DNA of 64,000 bases from Botrytis cinerea B05.10 (taxonomy: Eukaryota > Ascomycota > Leotiomycetes > Helotiales > Sclerotiniaceae), in contig NC_037313.1 of assembly GCF_000143535.2 (NCBI RefSeq), forward strand, positions 193,501 through 257,500, read 5' to 3'. This document shows, piece after piece, positions 1-13,309 of the stretch (the first letter of the stretch is position 1; each line of letters opens with the position of its first letter). Made by a program: the position numbers and the translations under genes. Under the pieces are notes generated by a model. It was not told the origin of the DNA. It worked only from the letters and a program-made list of their open reading frames with translations, and searched no databases.

Positions 1-3000
1 CAAGGTTCGTATCTCAGCAATTCCTGGAAGAAATACAAGGATGGCCTTTAAGAAGTTAGCATGATTTCAAGTGATACTTAAAGGGTCTGGGACTGGACGC
101 GATCTTTGGTGTAATGCCAGAATATCTGGTTCACATCAAGGATTGCAAACCGGAGGATTCACTTGGACAGAACTTACTTTACTATACGGCACGAACCGGT
201 CATCGGCAGCGATCTTTGCAATTAACTGCGTAACCAAATCAAATTCAATCCGATACTCATCGAATTGTGCAATAGTGTTACGAGTTTTGCTGCTATATCC
301 TCGTAGAGCCTTTGTACTTTCACTTTTCGTTGCCTCGCTAGAAACGTCATCTGCGAGCTCAACATCGTCATCAAGGTCAGTATACTTTTCTTGCAGACCA
401 TTATCTAGAGAGAATCCTGTGAGCTCAACGGCGTCTTCTAGATATTTGACCTGAACAGGGAATGTACGGCCTGGGACGTTCAAGACAGGAGCACCATCTA
501 GATATTTTGAGAAGCGATCGGCATCGACTGTTGCAGACATTAGAACAACTTTCAGATCCGGTCTCCGCACCAATAGTTTTCGAAGGACAATCAGTAAGAA
601 ATCACTGTCTATTGTGCGCTCATGAACTTCATCAAGGACGATATGCGTAATATCTCTGAGGTCATTTGACCCCTCGAGCATTCGCATCACAATTCCAGTA
701 GTAGCGTATATGAGTCGAGTCTCCTTTGATGTATTAGACTCCAGTCTGATGGCATAGCCTACCAGTGAGCGAGAAGTGCCAAGATCGTTCTTGCGTTCGC
801 CCAGCTCTTCACTCACACGGCGAGCAAGAGAGATTGCAGAAATACGTCGAGGTTCTGTACAATAGATTTTGCAAGGCTTTCCTCTGGACAATTGGTGCTC
901 CAGAATAAATGCTGGGACTTGCGTACTCTTTCCGCATCCAGTCTCACCACAAACAATAACTACTTGTGAGTGATCTATAGCACCGAGTACCTCATCTTTG
1001 AATGACCACATAGGTAGCTGCATTCGTGACTGAAGCATATGTTGATAACTGTGCGATGAGGATTTTTCAGCCCATATTCTCTGGTATGCCTCGGGAGCAA
1101 ATCCTGCCTTGGGACCTTTGTCTGTAGAAGCTTCCTCATTACCAGGCGTCCTGACTGCTCCTCGATTTCGGAAAGCGCTATGTATCAAAACACCGTCTTC
1201 TAATTCTTGATCTCGTTTTGCGCGAACTAAATCACGAAACGTCTTGATAGCATTTCGATCTTCTTCATCCGATTTTTCCTTCTTAATCTCAGCAAATTCT
1301 GTCCAAAGATCACGCCATGCCGCCGGTAAACGGAGAGAAACTTTATCTTCTTTTGCTGACGACCCAAAAATAAGAAATAATGCAGTTGTAGCAATATATG
1401 CTTCAGATTGGCGGGGATCCGGGGTGGATATAGAAACCATAGTAAAACTTTGTAATTTCGCACTTGAGGCATATTCAACCTGTGGGAGGGGTGTAGTTGC
1501 AAGTGGATCTTGTGATTTTGACCAGGTGATTCGGAGGTTGTGTCGGTTGGAGTAACTTGTATCAGAAATGAGAGTGTAAGCTAACCTCACTGAAGAGTCC
1601 CTATTATAATTTTGTAAGCATGGTTCATTCCCAGTAAATTATTTGCCCCTTACCTTGCTCGACAGGCTTCTTCAAGAACTCTAGTTGGGTTGACACCTGA
1701 CCATTTACCAAAATCTCGAACAGTAACCTTTGTCCCATCCTTACCATTGACCACCGTACTGCTTTTACCAGTCAGAGGATCAACTTCATTGACAGGTAAG
1801 CTAGCAAAAAGATCAGCTAGTGCGGCATCGTCATCACTGCCATTTTCCTCGAGCATGGCTCTGCCAATCGCAGCTGCTTCTCTGCTAATTTCATCATCAG
1901 AATCCACTGAAGTGTCAGACTCTTGTACTTCCTTATCTGCAGCCAATTCAGAAGCGCGCAAGGTAGCTGCATCTCTCTCTAGCTTTATTCTTTGTTCGTT
2001 CCACTGTAGTTCTGCAGGATATTTGTCAAACAAGACATCATCCTCTATTTTCTTAAGCTTTCTTGCTAACCTCGCCGACTCTACATCAACGGGACTTCCA
2101 TTGTTTTGTAGTTTCGGGGCACCCCTTTTGCCATTTGAACGTGTATCAGTGGTAGACTTAGAGTTTTGGAGTATGAACATCTTTTCTTTGGTTTTCAGAT
2201 ATACTGGGAGGAGATCTTCTGGGTCAATATCGCTGTCATAATCTACTATGGCTACTTTCTTATTGTTTTCTTGCTTCTTTCCATTTCGGGGAGTATTTCC
2301 TCCGGTTTGAATTGATGCGAAATGCCTCGTATCTGATTCTATTCTTGGCGTAGTTGTTCCCGAGGCCATAGGGCTGTCGAACGGTGTACCTGGAAGACAA
2401 TTTATTAACTCTAGTAAATAAAAGGCAATATGGATATACATACCATTCTGAGACCTTTGCGAAGATGCTAATCTGCGATGTGCATTCTGGTAGTCAGGCA
2501 ATTCTTCCCTCGAACATTCACGGGAAAGCCATTCCAGCGATTCTTCCATGCCCCAAATTGTATCCTTATTACTACTGCCAATCTTGTCCGAGATATCCAA
2601 AACATGCTGCAGGGCCAACAACACTTTATCTGTTACAAATCCAGCCGCCACCAGAGCTTGTTGTAAAGTCCAGAGCCGAATTGCAAGCTCCTCTTCCGAT
2701 ACCTGCTTCAACGAAGTTGTATCTGTTGCTGGACCGGAAAATCGCCCTTCCATTTTGATTAAATCCAAAATCTCTTCCATAAGCTCAGGGGGTAGCCATT
2801 TCCTCGTGTTGAGAGTTTCTGATTGGCCTCGTAGAACTCTGCGATCGGTTTCTAATCGGGTCTTTTGGCGGAGCGCATCTCTCTTTGACTTCTGGGAATG
2901 TTTCTCGACGAGTATTTGAAGCTCAGAATTCTCGAGTCGCCTTTCGAACTCTTCGGGAGTCAAATCGGAATCTTGATTTGAAGGTCCCTTCCCTGCGACT

Positions 3001-3176
3001 TCACCAGCCTTTTCTCCCAATTGTTGGCTTTCAGTCGTATCAATAGCGTCATCTGCCACATCCTTTTCCTTAACAGCTTCGATAGCTTCATTTTTGGGTT
3101 TCGAGGCAATCGAGGTGGTAGCAAAACCTCTGGCAGGATTCGTAGCTGGCTTCTTCTTTTTCTTGCCACCAGCCAT
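1..3176 (-). CDS. DHX29-like DExH-box RNA helicase, 5' part (3' end beyond window)
   Basis: Four exons on the minus strand join in phase: 2444-3176, 1654-2389, 178-1600 and 1-45 (introns of 54, 53 and 132 bp), giving 979 residues before the window edge. The first intron has no stop and a length divisible by three, so it looks open. The Lys-rich start (MAGGKKKKKPATNPARGF) resembles fungal homologues of DHX29/S. pombe Ucp12. Helicase motifs follow at roughly residues 700-980: I (GETGCGKST), Ia (TEPRRIS), II as DEVH rather than DEAH, III (SAT), and the start of domain 2 (ILVFLPGIAEIRTL). In animals DHX29 helps 40S subunits scan structured leaders; a role in translation is inferred here. The missing 3' part should hold the remaining RecA2, HA2 and OB-fold regions. 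Family assignment is firm; the exact orthologue is likely. Confidence 0.9.
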
Positions 3177-3554
3177 CTTCTAGATATGTTTCGATAATTG
3201 GTGATTAAATTTGTCGGTTCAATGTAATTGTCAAGGTCCCTAAAACAATGCAGCCTCGTAACGCCAAATATTAATGCCAAACGCGGGGCCGATTTATAGT
3301 GGGGGTCGGTATTTCTTTACTGTACTCTGTTACTCTGTACGGTCGAATATCGCTAGGGTCGTCACTTCTCTCCAATTTTTTTCCTCGGAGGCCGCGATAA
3401 CATTGATCCAGGCAGTCAGTCCACCCCTCAAGAATTGCAAACAGATACTAGGTACAATCAAACACACGAGCAGTTCGCAGAGTACACAATTGAGATACTT
3501 GAGAAGATACTTGAAAAGACCATCAGGTCATGAGAGATCTTGCAGGTATACAAC
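3177..3554. promoter_or_regulatory. Divergent promoter region between helicase and GCN1
   Basis: This 378-bp gap separates the start codons of two divergently transcribed genes, so both 5' leaders and promoters must lie here. I see no convincing TATA box or known binding site. The call rests on gene orientation only. Confidence 0.6.
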
Positions 3555-6500
3555 ATGTCTGAGGTGGAGATTAACGGTCATAATGAGGGGGTGGATTTGG
3601 ACCTTACTCTTACAAAGGCTGCGCTCACTTCCTCTTCAACCAACCTACGATTAGGACAGTTAAAATTGATCGAGGAAAGGCTTTCAAAGAAAGGTACGCA
3701 AATGCACAAACTGCCGCGCAACGCCCTTGCTTGTGTTTAGCTGCTAACAAAGCTTTGTTTGTAGAACTCGATCCAAAACTTTTCCCCGTTTTACTTCAAC
3801 TTCTATTTTCCACATACCCATATTACCACGACCGAGATTCGAGACTTGCTGTTCAGCTGTGCATACGGCACATATTTGATTCCGATTGCGCTTTTGAGTT
3901 TTTGTCAGGCTTTTTGAATGCATTGGATGCCGAAACTAAGAAGGGAGGGCTGGCTCCAAGCAATGCTTTTGTTTTGGTCGAATATTGTAGTGCGATATTA
4001 CAGGTAACCACGAATGAAGCCAGATGGAAGAGCTGGGGTTTAGTCGTCGTAACTAGTAATGCGCGGGCACTTGAACTATGCATCACATCGAAACATAGGC
4101 CGTCCGCACTAAAAACTACATGGCGGGGTCTGCGGAATGTTTTTCAAAGCGCTGTATTCGAAACTGCAATCGGAGACAGTGTCCAGAAATTGAGTTCCAA
4201 AGAGGCTCAACCTTCACCCAAGAACGCTGTGATGCTAGGGGCAATTTCAGGAGTATGCGCCAGGAAACCGCAAGCAAAGGTGGTTCTGGAAAGCAAGAAG
4301 TCTTTAATTTACGGCTACTATACGCGTGAGATCATAGCCTCTAGGACTCCGCTGCCTTCACATATTGCCAATGCTTTGAAAGATTTTTTCTTGGACTTTA
4401 CTACCCAGGAAGATTTCGAGCGAGAAATAGTACCATCCCTCGAAAAAGCGTTGCTAAGGGCTCCTGAGATTGTACTAAACGATCTTGTCACACCACTCTT
4501 CCAGTCTCTACCTATCTCAGTAGATCTCTCAAACGTTCTCCAAACTAAGCTCCTAAAACCCATCCTATCCAACATCAAGTCGACCAATCCCACAATTCGT
4601 CAAGGAGCGCTTTCTGCATTCAGAGCAATTGTACCCAAATGTCATGATGAAACATCTATTGCTCAAGTGTCAGAAGAAATCTTGACACCATTAAAAGGGG
4701 GTAAAGTATCTGCAGCAGATCAGAGGGCCAACTATGCAGAAATGCTAGCAATATTGCCCGTCTCCAAGTCAAATGCTTCGGCAGCTATTGGCCTTGCGAC
4801 AATCGCAGGAAAGGAAGCCAACGAAGCTGCATTGTTAGCAGAGACATCTGCCTTGTTACATTACCTAAAAAATAGAGTGCAGAACGAATCTCCTCTGGAT
4901 AAATCCATCGTTACCAGTTTCACAAAAGGTATTTCCGATAAAAAGGTCCCCGTTAAGAAACTATGGACGATCCGCCTCGGAGAATTGCTATGGGACACCG
5001 AAGAACCTGAATTATCTGAATCGAAGGCCTTGGCAGAAGAGGCCATCACAGCATTGGTAGATATTTGGCAAGAAGTGACGGCGAATTCCATACCTGCAGC
5101 TCAGTCTGGCCTTGTCACTGCAGCTTACGTTCTTGCTGCAATCTCACAGACAAAATTAGGTGTTATTTCAGGCCCGAAGATTGACGCAGCGCTCAAAAAG
5201 GCTCAAGTCTCACACCAATCACTACTTATGGAGCCTAAGCCATCTTTCTTACTGAATCCTCGTATTTACAGCAAACTTTCTAGCTTCGATGATTTCATGT
5301 GGTTTGTTAGATCCCTGTTTGCCTTTCCGGATCAGCTCGCTTCTCTAGACCCGGCATCCCTATCAGCTATTGGTTGGTCTCAAGCTGTCATATTTTCTAT
5401 ATGTTCTCCTAATGTACATTATGATGTCAGAAGACATGCTTCTCATTTGCTTTCCCAGCTATACGTTCGCTTTCCTGGCAATGTATCCAAAATCATCACA
5501 TCTGGTTTGTGGAGATGGTTACAATCTATTGAGCTTGGAGAAAAAGACAGTGCTCCAATATCGGCAAAAACGGAAAATGAGAATTTGCACTTAGTACTGA
5601 AAGCCATCTGTTTGACACCAGCCGAAATTGCACGACGGGATGGTGATGTTGATCGGGTGGTAGTTAAGGACCAAATGATATCGCTGTTGGTTATCTGTCG
5701 ACCAGAGCTGCTTCCAAGAGTAAGCTGGATCGAGCTGTGCCTGAAGGCTGAGGTTGATCCTGGCAATCTTGCTAGAGAAAGTGGAGACGCTTTGTTAAAG
5801 CAGATTCTCGATTTTACGAGCATTCAAGACTCTGCCGCAGTACCACGATCCAAGGCTGTCAAAGACGCTGCATATAATGCCGCTGCTGAGCTTGCTTTCG
5901 TTGCTCCAGAAGTTATGACCGCACGAATTGTTGAACTAGTAGAGCAAGACCTGGACGCTACTCAGCTCGCCAATGTTGGTCCAACAGAGGCAGCCATTTT
6001 CCGTACTCCAGAAGGAACTGCCTTCGTAGATGTATTAGCATCTAAAGCTCAAAGTCATACCCCGAACAAGAACACGAAGGATTACGATACTTTAAAATGG
6101 GAGGAAGACCTCCGAGCCTCATTGGCGAAGAAGAAGGGTCAGCAGAAGAAGCTCACTCCGGAAGAAACAGCCAAAGTTAAGGCTCAACTATCGAAAGAAT
6201 CAGAAATCAGACGCCAGATTCAAGCTCTAGAGTCAAGACTTCTTCGCGGAGTTGGAATCATCAAAAGTCTTGCAACAGGGCCCCCAACAGAAGCTTCGTT
6301 GTGGATGGGAGCTGCCGTGAGAGCTTTGGTAAAGGTAATAAATGCTGGGGCTGGATTGATTACTGGTACGGCTGCTCCAGATGCTTACATTCTTTGTGCC
6401 GAAAGAGTTTCTAGTCGTATAGGTATACTCCGTTCATTTATTGGTTTGGCAACGCTTAGAGCTATGAATGTTCCGCAATTACCACCAGCCTTGACTCAAG

Positions 6501-9500
6501 AACCACTTGGGGCTCTTATCACACGTGTATTGTATCGCCTAAGATTCTCTGCAGAACAACGCCCATTCGATACAGTGTCTCTAATCTATGTTCTCCCTCT
6601 CGTCTTCCTAGTACTTCGAGATGGTGGATTTGGAGAAAGCGATGATGCCGATGCCCAACTTGTTCTCGCCCTGGAATTCCTTTCTTTTCATACTGATGCC
6701 TGTTCCGACGTTTTGGTACCTCGGGACGAAGTTCTCTCCACTTTAATTTCGTCGATGCAGACTTATAATCAGCATTACAAGGCAATCAAAGATTGTTTGA
6801 CAGATCTATGCAGATGTATCGCACCAAATATTACTGATAATGAGATCTCAATTCTTGCACAAGGAGCCATTGTTCCACAAGTTGCTGTACGAACCTCGGT
6901 ATTACAGTCAATTAGTGCAGAGATTGATATGAGTGAGCTCGATTTTTCCAATGAAATCTGGTTAGCATGCCATGACGATGTAGAAGAGAATGTTGAGCTT
7001 GGGCGAGAAATCTGGGAGGAAAGTGAATTTAAAATATCTACCGAATCACCATTCCGAATGCTACCATATCTCGAAAGCATGGATAAGCAACTTCGACGAG
7101 CTGCAGCTAGGTCTATCGCCGAGGCTGTAAAATTACAGCCTTCAACGTTCAAGGATGTGCTTAGTCGTCTGCAATCCTCTTATACAGAGTGGGCAAAGCC
7201 TCGAGTTCCCCAGCTTGACGAGTATGGTATGCCCAGGAAGATGGATTTATCGGACCCATGGGAAGCCCGAAATGGAATTGCACTTGCATTCAGAGAACTG
7301 GCTTTAGTTTTTGACGAATCGCTCCTTACTCCGTTCCTCAACTTCTTAATTGAAGGGCCACTTGGTGATAGAAACTCAATTGTTCGAGAAGAAATGGTTG
7401 AGTCTGCCACAGCTATTATAGCTATTCATGGAAAGGACAAAGTGGAAGAATTGATGAAGACTTTTGAACGCACACTCGAGACACCAGACAAAGGCTCCGA
7501 ATTTTCCGATAGAGTAAACGAGGCCGTTATCATCATGTATGGTGCCCTGGCACAACATCTGAAAGCCGGCGATGAACGTGTGCCAAAGGTTGTAGACAGG
7601 CTTCTAGAAACATTAAGTACCCCATCTGAGACTGTACAATATGCCGTGGCTGAGTGCTTGCCACCACTCGTTCGTGCATCCAAGGAGAATACTTTGGACT
7701 ACATCCAATTAGTTCTCGACAGACTGTTCAATTCGAAGAAATATGCCGGTCGACGTGGTGCAGCATATGGTCTTGCAGGTCTTGTCAATGGAAAAGGAAT
7801 CTCCGCTCTACGAGAATACAGAATCATGCTTACACTGAAAGGTGCGATCGACAATAAAAAGGATGTCAATCACCGAGAAGGAGCTCTATTAGCTTATGAA
7901 CTTCTCTCCATGATTCTCGGTCGTATATTTGAGCCTTACGTCATTCAAATTGTTCCTCAACTGCTCTCAAGCTTCGGTGACTCAAGCGCAGATGTTCGTG
8001 AAGGTTGTTTGGCAGCAGCAAAAGTGTGCTTTGCAAGCCTGAGCTCTTATGGAGTAAAACAAATTTTGCCAACACTACTTGATGGTCTTGATGACGACCA
8101 ATGGCGAAGTAAGAAGGGTGCTTGTGATCTCCTAGGTGCAATGGCGTATCTTGATCCGCAACAACTTGCCCAGAGTCTTCCCGAGATTATTCCACCCTTG
8201 ACGGGTGTATTGAATGACAGTCACAAAGAGGTCCGTCTTGCTGCCAATCGCAGTTTGAAGCGCTTCGGAGAAGTTATCAACAACCCTGAGATCAAGAGCC
8301 TTGTCGATGTCCTTCTCAAGGCTCTCAGTGATCCTACTAAGTACACGGATAATGCATTGGACTCGCTCATCAAGGTGTCTTTCGTTCATTATCTTGACGC
8401 ACCTTCCCTTGCTCTCGTTGTTCGTATTCTTGAGAGAGGTTTGGGTGATAGATCGGCAACCAAACGAAAGTCTGCCCAGGTTATTGGTAGTCTTGCTCAT
8501 TTAACAGAGAGAAAGGATCTTGTATCGCATCTTCCAATCTTAGTTGCTGGTTTGAAAATTGCAGTTGTTGACCCCGTACCAACTACTCGTGCAACTGCAT
8601 CCAAAGCTCTTGGTTCTCTCATCGAGAAATTGGGAGAAGACGCTCTTCCGGATCTTATTCCAGGTCTCATGCAAACACTCAAATCAGATACTGGAGCCGG
8701 TGACCGACTGGGATCTGCACAGGCACTCAGTGAAGTTCTTGCAGGACTGGGTACAAGCCGCCTCGAGGACACTCTTCCAACAATTCTTCAAAATGTTGCT
8801 TCATCCAAACCTTCCGTTCGGGAAGGCTTCATGTCGCTCTTCATATTCTTGCCCGTATGTTTCGGAAACAGTTTCGCCAACTACCTTAGTAAGATTATTC
8901 CACCTATTCTCTCTGGTCTGGCGGACGACGTTGAATCAATTCGTGACACGTCTTTGAGAGCTGGTCGTCTTCTTGTCAAGAATTTCGCCACGAGAGCTAT
9001 TGATCTTTTGCTGCCAGAATTGGAGCGAGGTCTAGCAGACGACAATTACAGAATTCGACTCAGTTCCGTCGAATTGGTTGGTGATCTTTTGTTCAACCTT
9101 ACTGGTATTAGTGCGAATACAGAACAGGATGAGGTCGAAGAAGGTGCGCAAGAAGCTGGTGCATCGTTGCTCGAGGTACTTGGTGAGGAGAAGCGTAACA
9201 AGGTATTATCCTCGTTGTACATTTGCAGATGTGATACTTCTGGCTTGGTTCGAACAGCCGCTGTCAATGTTTGGAAAGCTCTTGTCGCGAGTCCCAGAAC
9301 ACTTAAGGAGCTTATTCCTACGCTCACTCAACTCATTATCCGACGATTGGGAAGCTCCAACATGGAGCAGAAGGTTATTGCAGGTAATGCACTTGGTGAA
9401 TTGATTCGCAAAGCAGGTGATGGAGTTCTCTCAACCCTGCTACCCACCTTGGAGGATGGCTTGCAAAATTCTACAGATACAGATGCTAAGCAAGGAATAT

Positions 9501-11697
9501 GTATTGCACTCCGTGAATTGATTTCATCAGCCTCCCCAGAGGCTTTGGAAGATCATGAGAAGACGTTGATTTCTGTTGTTAGAGTTGCTTTGATAGACTC
9601 GGATGACGAAGTCCGAGAAGCGGCAGCTGAAGCCTTCGATTCGCTACAGCAAATTCTCGGCAAAAAGGCTGTCGACCAGGTCTTGCCATATCTCTTAAGC
9701 TTACTCCGCACAGAAAATGAGGCTGACAATGCCTTATCTGCACTCCTGACCTTGTTGACTGAAACGACAAGATCAAATATCATTCTTCCAAACCTCATAC
9801 CAACGCTTACAACCTCGCCTATATCTTCATTCAATGCCAGGGCTCTTGCCTCGCTTTCAACCGTTGCAGGGCCGGCGATGGCAAGAAGATTACCTACTAT
9901 ATTGAATTCTTTGATGGATAACATCATTTCTTCCAAGGATGAGGATCTCAAGTCGGAGCTCGAGTCATCCTTTGATACGGTTGTTCAATCCATTGACGAG
10001 TTCGATGGCCTCAATGTGGCTATGAATGTTCTTCTTGCATTAGTGAAGCACGATGATCATCGCAGAAGAGCAAATGTGGACCATCGCCTTGCCAAATTCT
10101 TCGCCGCAGCTACAGTTGACTACTCTCGTTACAACCAAGATATTGTACGCGCATTACTCGTTTCATTCGACGATAGAGATCCGGAAGTTGTCAAGGCCGC
10201 CTGGAGTGCACTTTCGGAGTTCACCAAACAATTAAGGAAGGAAGAAATGGAAACACTCATTTATTCGACAAGACAGACTTTACAACACGTCGGTGTACCC
10301 GGATCCAACTTACCTGGTTTCGGATTGCCCAAGGGTATCAACGCCATTTTGCCCATCTTCTTACATGGTCTTATGAATGGTACTGCTGAACAACGTACAC
10401 AATCTGCCCTAGCTATATCCGACATTGTTGACCGAACAAGTGGAGATTCTTTGAAGCCATTTGTTACTCAGATCACTGGTCCGCTTATTCGTGTAGTTTC
10501 TGAAAAGTCTGTCGACGTCAAAGCTGCCATTCTTCTAACTTTGAACAATTTGTTGGAGAAGATCCCGACTTTCTTGAAACCCTTCCTTCCACAATTGCAA
10601 CGTACATTTGCCAAGTCTTTGGCCGATACATCGAGCGAAGTCCTCAGAACTCGTGCTGCCAAAGCTTTGGGCACTTTGATTACCTTGACTCCAAGAATTG
10701 ATCCTTTGATCGCCGAGCTAGTTACAGGTTCAAGAACTTCGGACTCCGGAGTTAGGAATGCCATGCTTAAGGCGTTGTATGAGGTTATCAGTAAAGCTGG
10801 TGCTAATATGGGAGAGGCTTCGCGCAGCGCAGTACTCGGGTTGATCGATACTGACCCAGAGGACAACGATGTATCTATGGCTATCACTAATGCCAAGCTT
10901 CTCGCAGCATTGATCAAGAATTTAACCCCCGAAAACGCCTCAGGGCTGATTAAGAATCGTGTGGCAACAACCCACTTTACTCCATCTACGGTTCTCGCAT
11001 TAAATGCTGTCCTTGCCGAAGCACCATCCGCATTGACGGAAACTGCCTTTGCTAATGACTTACCGGAAGTCATTTGCCAAGGCATGGCAAGCAAAAATGT
11101 AAGTTACATCGTATCAACTTCCAAGGTCAAAGACTAACCGTTTCTCAGGACTTCATATCAGAAAACTGTATCCTCGCCGCCGGAAAATACCTTCTTGCTG
11201 AGACCGCAAACCATGAGTTCGAAAAGACGAAGCCAATATTTGAATCATTAGCAAAGTTGATTCAACCAGGAAATTCGGCCGATGCTCGTCGTCTATCGCT
11301 TGTAGTAATTCGCACAATCTGTCGCCACCAAACAGACGCAGTTCGACCACATCTTCCCTTACTCGCCACGCCTGTATTTGCAGGTGTTCGAGATCCTGTC
11401 ATTCCTATCAAGCTAGCAGCAGAAGCAGCGTTCCTCGCATTGTTTAACGTCGTTGAAGAAGAAAGCAAGGTATTTGATAAATACATCGCTGCTCAAGAAC
11501 TAGCACCAAATCAAAAGAGAAGTATGCAAGATTACTTCAAGAGGGTTGCATTGAGGTTAGGCAACACAGCACGAGAGAGGAAAGAAGCTGAAGGTGGACA
11601 GGGTGGACTGGGTCTTTCTAATGATGAGGTTGATGATGAAAAGGAGATCTCAAGTATTGGAAAGGTGGATTTGGGCGAAAAGGCTTTTGATGCATAA
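3555..11697 (+). CDS. GCN1: GCN1, ribosome-bound activator of the Gcn2 kinase
   Basis: Exons 3555-3693, 3765-11098 and 11149-11697 splice in phase (introns of 71 bp, with a GCTAAC branch, and 50 bp) into 2,673 residues, close to the 2,672 of yeast Gcn1. The protein is almost wholly HEAT-like helical repeats. The central part, around LGDRNSIVREEMVES to the repeated GLVNGKG/LLSSFGDSSADVREG stretches, matches the eEF3-like region conserved in Gcn1, and the C-terminal third corresponds to the Gcn2 RWD-binding region. The family binds translating, stalled or collided ribosomes with Gcn20 and passes the uncharged-tRNA signal to Gcn2, which phosphorylates eIF2alpha. The start is the ATG giving MSEVEINGHNEG; there is no better upstream ATG. 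The acidic C-terminus ends in EKAFDA. It is transcribed away from the helicase. Confidence 0.96.
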
Positions 11698-12419
11698 GGA
11701 AATGAGGTTACGATTTGATGTGATGATAAATTTCAGCATAAGAAAAGCATTTGCATTATCAATAAAAATCACTAGATATGAATTTCAATTCGGATTGCTC
11801 GTATATATTAACAAAAAATTGATGGCTTCTGAACCACGCATTGTTCAACTAACTCAATCGTTTCAACATTGAAGGATTTTCGAGGACCTGGCGACTTTTT
11901 TGAATTTTTTTCTTCAATAAATGAAGCTAAACACCAAATGCAACAATGGTTATTTGGTTGTCAGAGTTGCTTTTGAACATTGGCAGTCTTTGAATATCGA
12001 ATTTAAATGGGTGTTTGCGGCGTTGGGCTTTCTTTCCCTTGGGCGGACCCGAAAACAATTGGGATTGTGATGACTAATCATAGGATAGATTGACAAATAC
12101 CACGTGATTTATGAATCTTTGGGAAACTTCAATTGAACAAGACAGCCAATTGTTTTCTCTTTTCTGCACTCACTTAGCTCCAAACTTTTATGAATCTCAA
12201 AATTTCGATCATTTTCGCAATTCCTCAAACTTTTTTTTTTCCTTTTTGATCAAATTTCCCAGATTGTGGGTAGGGGACAGCCCTAGATTTTTCTTGATTA
12301 GTCACTAGTGGAAATTCTAGCGAGGGAAATCTTGACCACGCATTGAATCTTGAACATCGAGCGCCATCGACAAACGACAATATCGACGACCACCACCGAC
12401 GACCACGAATTCAGTCAAG
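11698..12419. other. Intergenic: GCN1 3' flank and eL19 promoter
   Basis: No coding potential was found in this 722 bp. It holds a CACGTG palindrome at about 12101, a T-run near 12231 and pyrimidine-rich sequence before the eL19 start, as is common for ribosomal protein promoters. Transcription start sites cannot be placed by eye. Confidence 0.5.
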
Positions 12420-13309
12420 ATGTAAGCCCACGCTGTTGCTAGATATTTCCATTCCATTCAATCGATCATTTCTGTTTGATTCGATACGTTGCGAGCCTTC
12501 TTGAAGCGATACCAACAACATGACTTTAAAAACATCGGAAGCATCAAAAGCTGACTCTTTTTTCTTACGATAGGGTCAACCTTACAACTCAGAAACGTCT
12601 GGCGGCTTCCGTCGTCGGCTGCGGAAAGCGCAAGATTTGGCTCGACCCCAACGAGACCAGCGAAATCTCCAACGCCAACTCCCGTCAAACCATCCGCAAA
12701 CTCGTTTCCGATGGCCTCATCATCCGCAAGCCAGTCACCATGCACTCCCGCGCACGCGCTCGTGAACTCACCGCTGCACGAAGAATTGGTAGACACCGTG
12801 GTTTCGGTAAGAGAAAGGGTACCGCAGATGCCCGTATGCCAAGGTACGACATTCGCCACTCCGAGAAAAATCATCAAGAAATACATTATGCACGATAGAT
12901 TATGGAAGAGGATTGTTGGGCTAATATTTGTTTAGCCAAGTTGTCTGGATGCGTCGTCTTAGAGTCCTCAGACGTCTCTTAGTCAAGTACCGTGCCAGCG
13001 GCAAGATCGACAAACACCTTTACCACGAACTTTACCACTTGAGCAAGGGTAACACTTTCAAGCACAAGCGTGCATTGGTCGAACACGTAAGTATCATATT
13101 GGTTCTTGCTTGCTAATTGAAAGCATCAAACTAACAGATTACAATAGATCCACAGAGCTAAGGCCGAGAAGGCACGTGAAAGACTCCTCAAGGAGGAGAT
13201 GGACGCCAAGCGTGCGAAGACCAAGGCTGCCCGCGAGAGAAAGGTCGAGAGAAACCAAGCCAAGAAGGCAGCTCAATTCGGCGAGGCAGAGGAGACCGAG
13301 ACAAAGTAA
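12420..13309 (+). CDS. RPL19: 60S ribosomal protein eL19
   Basis: Four exons (12420-12421, 12574-12843, 12936-13086, 13148-13309; introns of 152, 92 and 61 bp) give 194 residues starting [20 protein letters not shown]. The sequence is a near-textbook eL19: KIWLDPNE, the MHSRARARE segment, the [20 protein letters not shown] block and a long basic C-terminal helix ending in EETETK. eL19 is a large-subunit protein whose C-terminal helix reaches to the 40S subunit and forms an intersubunit bridge. The first exon contributes only the A and T of the start codon; the intron begins at the G of the genomic ATG, and the G is supplied again by exon 2. Several introns near the 5' end are typical of fungal ribosomal protein genes. 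Confidence 0.97.

Noticed and set aside
10468..11094. 208-codon antisense frame within GCN1
   Set aside because: Shadow of a strongly conserved coding region on the other strand; no domain.
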